DNA from: Porphyromonadaceae bacterium UBA7180
GTDB lineage: Bacteria; Bacteroidota; Bacteroidia; Bacteroidales; Muribaculaceae
Reading direction: 5' to 3'
Assembly: GCA_002491165.1 (NCBI GenBank)
Contig: DKVK01000004.1
Span: forward strand, 1 to 10,261
Length of the DNA: 10,261 nucleotides
Part shown: piece after piece, positions 7,078 through 10,261 of the stretch
Numbering within the stretch: position 1 is the stretch's first letter
How the letters are laid out: each line of letters starts with the position of its first letter
Notes under the pieces: model-generated
Seen by the model: only the letters and a program-made list of their open reading frames with translations
Databases searched by the model: none
What the model was told of the DNA's origin: nothing
Translations under genes and position numbers: made by a program

Positions 7078-7123
7078 TACTGATATTATGCGCTTTACAT
7101 TTATCAGTAATAAGACAAAATGA
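7078..7123 (+). other. Leader hairpin with a tiny ORF before the ribonucleotide reductase gene
   Basis: TACTGATA (7078-7085) and TATCAGTA (7102-7109) form an 8-bp inverted repeat around a 16-base loop. The loop contains an ATG (7088) that opens an 11-codon ORF (MRFTFISNKTK); its TGA overlaps the in-frame upstream ATG of the reductase (ATGA at 7120-7123). Whether the mini-ORF is translated is unknown. Confidence 0.25.
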
Positions 7124-7182
7124 ACCAAAATAACCATCTCACAGTTAACTTTAACAACAAGTATCATACGACATACCACACG

Positions 7183-9720
7183 ATGGAAAACAAAAAGAAA
7201 CATTTTACCTACGACGAAGCGGAAGCTGCATCGTTGAAATATTTCAAAGGCGACGAACTGGCCGCGCGCGTATGGGCCAGCAAATATGCGCTCAAGGACT
7301 CGTTCGGCCACCTCTACGAGCTGACTCCCGACGACATGCACCGCCGCATGGCCGGCGAGATTGCCCGCATCGAGGCCAAATACCCCAACCCCATGAGCGC
7401 CGACGAGGCTTTCGAGTTGCTGCGCGATTTCCGCTACATCGTGCCGCAAGGTTCCCCGATGGCCGGTATCGGCAACGATTTCCAGATAGGCTCGCTCTCC
7501 AACTGCTTCGTAATCGGGCTTGAAGGACGCCCCGACTCCTACGGCGGCATCATAAAAATCGACGAGGAGCAGGTGCAGCTCATGAAACGCCGCGGCGGCG
7601 TGGGGCACGACCTCTCCCACATCCGCCCCAAAGGCAGCCCGGTGAAGAACTCCGCGCTGACCAGCACCGGCCTGGTCCCCTTCATGGAACGCTACTCCAA
7701 CTCAACCCGCGAGGTGGCGCAGGACGGCCGACGCGGCGCCCTGATGCTCTCCGTAAGCATCACGCACCCCGACTCCGAAGCCTTCATAGACGCCAAGATG
7801 ACCGAAGGCAAGGTGACCGGCGCCAACGTCTCGGTGCGCATCGACGACGCATTCATGCAGGCAGCCGTCGAAGAGAAGAAATACCTCCAGAAATACCCCA
7901 TCGACTCCGACGAACCGCTCTACAGCAAGGAGATAGACGCCGTGGAGCTGTGGCGCAAGATAGTGCACAACGCCTGGAAGAGCGCCGAACCCGGCGTGCT
8001 TTTCTGGGATACCATCCGCCGCGAATCTGTACCCGACTGCTACTCCGAACACGGATTCACCACCGTCTCGACCAACCCCTGCGGCGAGATTCCCCTGTGC
8101 CCTTACGACAGCTGCCGACTCGTGGCCATCAACCTCTTCTCATACGTCGTAGACCCCTTCACCGACAAGGCACGCTTCGACTTCGACCTCTTCCGCCGCC
8201 ATGTGGGCAAGGCACAGCGAATGATGGACGACATCATCGACCTCGAGATGGAGAAAATAGACCTTATCCTCGAAAAGATAGAGAGCGACCCCGAGACCGC
8301 CGAAGTGAAAGAGACGGAACTAAACCTCTGGCGCAAGATACGCTCCAAGACGCTGCTCGGACGCCGCACCGGCTGCGGCACCACCGGCGAAGGCGACATG
8401 CTCGCGGCCCTCGGTTACCGCTACGGCACGCCGGAAGCAACGGCATTCTCCGTTGAGGTGCACAAACAGCTGGCGCTGGCTTACTACAACGCTTCCGTCG
8501 ACATGGCCGCCGAACGCGGCGCCTTTGAAATCTACGATGCCGAGAAGGAGAAGGACAACCCCTTCATCCTCCGCCTGAAAGAGGCCGACCCGGCGCTCTA
8601 CGAGAAGATGGTGCGCCAGGGACGCCGCAACATAGCCTGCCTCACCATAGCCCCCACCGGCACAACGTCGCTCATGACGCAGACCACCTCCGGCATAGAG
8701 CCGGTGTTCCTCCCCGTCTACAAACGCCGCCGCAAGGTGAACCCCGGCGACGAGAACGTCTCAATCGACTTCGTGGACGAAGTGGGCGACGCCTTCGAGG
8801 AATATGTAGTATACCACCACAAGTTCATACAGTGGATGCGCACACAGGGCCTCGAACCCCGCAAGAACATGACAGCCGAAGAAATAGAGGAACTTGTGGC
8901 ACGTTCACCTTATTATAAGGCGACGAGCAACGACGTGGACTGGCTCGAGAAAGTGCGGATGCAGGGCGCCGTGCAGAAGTGGGTGGACCACAGCATCTCG
9001 GTGACCATCAACCTCCCCTCGGACGTCACCGAAGAACTCGTAGGGCGCCTCTACATGGAGGCATGGAAAGCCGGCTGCAAGGGCTGCACCGTCTACCGCG
9101 ACGGCTCGCGCAACAATGTACTCGAAGCCGTGAAGAAGGAGAAGAAGCAGATGATAATGCTCCCGGCCGAGCATGTGGCAAAACGCCCCATCGAGCTCGA
9201 AGCCGACGTGGTGCGCTTCCAGAACAACAAGGAGAAATGGATAGCCTTCGTGGGACTCGTGGACGGCAACCCGTATGAAATCTTCACCGGTCTGGCCGAC
9301 GATGAAGACGGTATCTTCTGCCCCAAGAGCGTCACGCACGGCAAAATCATCAAGGCCATGGACGCCAACGGCAACAAACGCTACGACTTCCAGTTCATCA
9401 ACAAACGCGGCTACAAGACCACCATCGAGGGACTGAGCGAGAAGTTCAACCCCGAGTTCTGGAACTACGCCAAGCTCATCAGCGGCGTGCTGCGCTACGG
9501 TATGCCCATTGACCAGGTGCTGAAACTCGTGAGCGGCCTCGACCTCGACTCCGACAACATCAACACATGGAAGAACGGCGTGGAACGCGCGCTGAAGAAG
9601 TACATCCCCAACGGCATGACGGCCAAGGGGCAGAAATGCCCGCATTGCGGCGCCGAAACCCTCATCTACCAGGAAGGCTGCCTCATCTGCACCTCCTGCG
9701 GCACCTCCAAATGCGGATAA
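7183..9720 (+). CDS. nrdJ: Adenosylcobalamin-dependent (class II) ribonucleotide reductase
   Basis: An 845-residue cytoplasmic enzyme that reduces ribonucleotides to deoxyribonucleotides using a thiyl radical generated from coenzyme B12, without oxygen and without a second radical subunit. Residues counted from the ATG at 7183: C108 in SNCFVIG; N298, C300 and E302 in NPCGEIPL; C311 in YDSCRL; APTGTTSL at 490-497; and a C-terminal cysteine-rich tail with CPHC (819-822), GCLICTSCG (832-840) and a terminal SKCG (842-845), the usual ribbon and swinging redox cysteines of this family. The 11-residue spacing of the radical cysteine C300 and C311 equals that in Thermotoga NrdJ. Start: MENKKKHFTYDEAEAASLKYF matches where the family normally begins; an in-frame ATG at 7120 would add 21 Asn/Thr/His-rich residues and is the alternative (866 residues). 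It is monocistronic, with its own terminator, and divergent from the hydrolase gene. Confidence 0.94.
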   Translation: MENKKKHFTYDEAEAASLKYFKGDELAARVWASKYALKDSFGHLYELTPDDMHRRMAGEIARIEAKYPNPMSADEAFELLRDFRYIVPQGSPMAGIGNDFQIGSLSNCFVIGLEGRPDSYGGIIKIDEEQVQLMKRRGGVGHDLSHIRPKGSPVKNSALTSTGLVPFMERYSNSTREVAQDGRRGALMLSVSITHPDSEAFIDAKMTEGKVTGANVSVRIDDAFMQAAVEEKKYLQKYPIDSDEPLYSKEIDAVELWRKIVHNAWKSAEPGVLFWDTIRRESVPDCYSEHGFTTVSTNPCGEIPLCPYDSCRLVAINLFSYVVDPFTDKARFDFDLFRRHVGKAQRMMDDIIDLEMEKIDLILEKIESDPETAEVKETELNLWRKIRSKTLLGRRTGCGTTGEGDMLAALGYRYGTPEATAFSVEVHKQLALAYYNASVDMAAERGAFEIYDAEKEKDNPFILRLKEADPALYEKMVRQGRRNIACLTIAPTGTTSLMTQTTSGIEPVFLPVYKRRRKVNPGDENVSIDFVDEVGDAFEEYVVYHHKFIQWMRTQGLEPRKNMTAEEIEELVARSPYYKATSNDVDWLEKVRMQGAVQKWVDHSISVTINLPSDVTEELVGRLYMEAWKAGCKGCTVYRDGSRNNVLEAVKKEKKQMIMLPAEHVAKRPIELEADVVRFQNNKEKWIAFVGLVDGNPYEIFTGLADDEDGIFCPKSVTHGKIIKAMDANGNKRYDFQFINKRGYKTTIEGLSEKFNPEFWNYAKLISGVLRYGMPIDQVLKLVSGLDLDSDNINTWKNGVERALKKYIPNGMTAKGQKCPHCGAETLIYQEGCLICTSCGTSKCG

Positions 9721-9736
9721 TTCCTTGACTATAAAT

Positions 9737-9773
9737 CCTTTAAGGTTATAGAAAGTCTTTAAGGACCTTAAAG
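9737..9773. repeat. CTTTAAGG/CCTTAAAG palindromic repeat cluster
   Basis: CTTTAAGG occurs at 9738-9745 (as CCTTTAAGG from 9737) and 9757-9764, followed after one base by its inverse CCTTAAAG at 9766-9773, making a 17-base near-perfect palindrome. A further partial copy, CCTTAAA, lies at 9849-9855. The cluster sits between the reductase stop codon and its terminator, so it would be in the 3' untranslated RNA. Confidence 0.5.
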
Positions 9774-9792
9774 TTCCCCGAGCGGGAAAACT

Positions 9793-9834
9793 AAAGCCCC
9801 CGAAGCCCTGGCAGACAGTAGCTTTGGGGGCTTT
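9793..9834 (+). terminator. Intrinsic terminator of the ribonucleotide reductase gene
   Basis: AAAGCCCCCGAAGC (9793-9806) pairs with GCTTTGGGGGCTTT (9821-9834): 14 pairs including one G-T wobble, over a 14-base loop, 72 bases past the stop codon. The A-rich foot and CTTT end make it usable on both strands. Confidence 0.8.
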
Positions 9835-9903
9835 GCACACTTCAATGACCTTAAAACTACAATGATTTCAACATGGCGGCGTCAGTCGCGGTGTATGCGG
9901 TAG

Positions 9904-10089
9904 CGGAGCGACTACACCCCCAACTACTGGATAAACCGCTATACGACGCTCGATATAGCGCGCCTTTTGCGCGACAAGAACCTGACAATAGTCCGGATTT
10001 CCGACATGTTCCGGTTCTCCTCCCCGGCATACTTCAGCCGCTACGCTCGCCGTCACCTCGGCCTAAATCCCACCCAATACCGCGAGTAA
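9904..10089 (+). pseudogene. Remnant of an AraC-family regulator (C-terminal DNA-binding domain only)
   Basis: Frame 1 reads about 61 residues that match the end of an AraC/XylS helix-turn-helix domain: TPNYWINRYTTLDIARLLRD, then LTIVRISDMFRFSSPAYFSR, then YARRHLGLNPTQYRE and TAA (10087-10089). The pattern SSPAYFSRY...HLGLNPTQYR is the second helix-turn-helix and closing motif of the family. There is no start codon in front: TAG at 9901-9903 blocks the frame. The residues before that stop (RCMR) are also compatible with the domain, so homology may run slightly further left, to about 9865, with the TAG as a nonsense change; the rest of the domain and any sensor domain are absent. It lies past the reductase terminator with no promoter. 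I take it as a decayed, 5'-truncated gene. Confidence 0.7.
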
Positions 10090-10138
10090 ACCCCGGCTCG
10101 TCCTGTGATTAATAAAATTCATGCTGCTAAAAAGAATC

Positions 10139-10170
10139 ATGGCAGCCCGTAGAAAAATACGAGTTGCCAT
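10139..10170 (-). terminator. Probable terminator of a minus-strand gene beyond the right edge
   Basis: ATGGCAGCCCGTA (10139-10151) pairs with TACGAGTTGCCAT (10158-10170), 13 positions with one wobble and one mismatch over a 6-base loop. On the minus strand the stem is followed by GATTCTTTTTAG, a T-rich run as expected of an intrinsic terminator. On the plus strand no T-run follows, so it most likely ends a transcript coming from the right. Confidence 0.55.
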
Positions 10171-10193
10171 TACACATAGGAGATAAATCAGGG

Positions 10194-10261
10194 TCAAAAG
10201 TCAGCTTTCTTCCTTTTTAGATTATTGATAATCAGTTTATTGGAGAGACCGGAGCATGCTG
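10194..10261 (-). CDS. Possible 3' end of an unidentified gene entering from the right edge
   Basis: One minus-strand frame is open from the window edge to TGA (10194-10196), giving 21 residues ending in LIINNLKRKKADF; the other two minus-strand frames close within about 30 bases of the edge. The terminator at 10139-10170 lies 24 bases beyond the stop in the right orientation. The stretch is too short to identify. A 14-base palindrome, GATTATTGATAATC (10220-10233), lies inside it. Confidence 0.25.
   Translation of the reverse strand, partial: ACSGLSNKLIINNLKRKKADF

Noticed and set aside
6841..7119. Cobalamin riboswitch or NrdR operator upstream of the reductase
   Set aside because: I searched by eye for a B12-box-like core and for paired NrdR boxes and found neither; the repeats present have a different sequence.
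7072..7620. 182-codon minus-strand frame over the start of the reductase gene
   Set aside because: Mostly antisense to reductase coding sequence and its leader; no family resemblance, and no promoter box on the minus strand in front of it.
8905..9840. 311-codon open frame on the minus strand, antisense to the 3' part of the reductase
   Set aside because: Low-complexity His/Ala/Val/Leu translation over a gene with clear catalytic motifs; its start lies in the terminator region. A codon-bias shadow.
9873..10112. 79-codon plus-strand frame beginning MAASVAVYAVAERLHPQ
   Set aside because: It runs in a different frame over the AraC remnant, which has the clear homology; the translation is Pro/Arg/Ser-rich with no domain.
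1..10261. CRISPR array, tRNA/rRNA gene, insertion sequence, toxin-antitoxin or defence module
   Set aside because: No regularly spaced repeats, cloverleaf, transposase motifs with terminal inverted repeats, or paired small genes were seen anywhere in the window.

Overview
The window looks like chromosomal DNA from an order-Bacteroidales gut-type bacterium, with a Muribaculaceae-like feel. This rests on four things: promoter boxes of the TAnnTTTGC type in front of most genes, no Shine-Dalgarno sequences before start codons, GC-rich third codon positions in the long genes, and Bacteroidetes-like protein variants such as the SNN motif of the class A PBP and the single-chain B12-dependent ribonucleotide reductase. 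Placement at family level is inference.

Layout from left to right. Positions 1-242 are AT-rich and carry a promoter. Positions 243-845 (+) hold a Crp/Fnr-type regulator gene interrupted by one in-frame TAA. Positions 846-1211 are a hairpin-dense region between convergent genes, ending in a good intrinsic terminator for the minus-strand gene. Three minus-strand genes follow, each apparently with its own promoter: a biotin-dependent carboxyltransferase (PycB/OadA family, 1212-3212), a bifunctional class A penicillin-binding protein (3367-5883) and a secreted SGNH/GDSL hydrolase (6086-6742). A 377-bp divergent region with structured leader DNA separates these from an adenosylcobalamin-dependent ribonucleotide reductase on the plus strand (7183-9720), which ends in a strong terminator. 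Past it lie the decayed C-terminus of an AraC-type regulator (9904-10089) and a minus-strand terminator that probably serves a gene lying mostly beyond the right edge.

The genes do not form a recognisable pathway. They are housekeeping functions (central carbon metabolism, peptidoglycan synthesis, an extracytoplasmic esterase-type enzyme, deoxyribonucleotide synthesis) in separate transcription units, flanked at both ends by broken regulator genes. I see no CRISPR array, tRNA, rRNA, insertion sequence, phage module or defence locus, and no clear novel system. The most useful second-look items are the single-codon lesion in the Crp/Fnr gene, the AraC remnant, two distant hairpins that differ only by pairing-preserving changes, the structured leader of the ribonucleotide reductase gene, and the unusual active-site loop of the carboxyltransferase.
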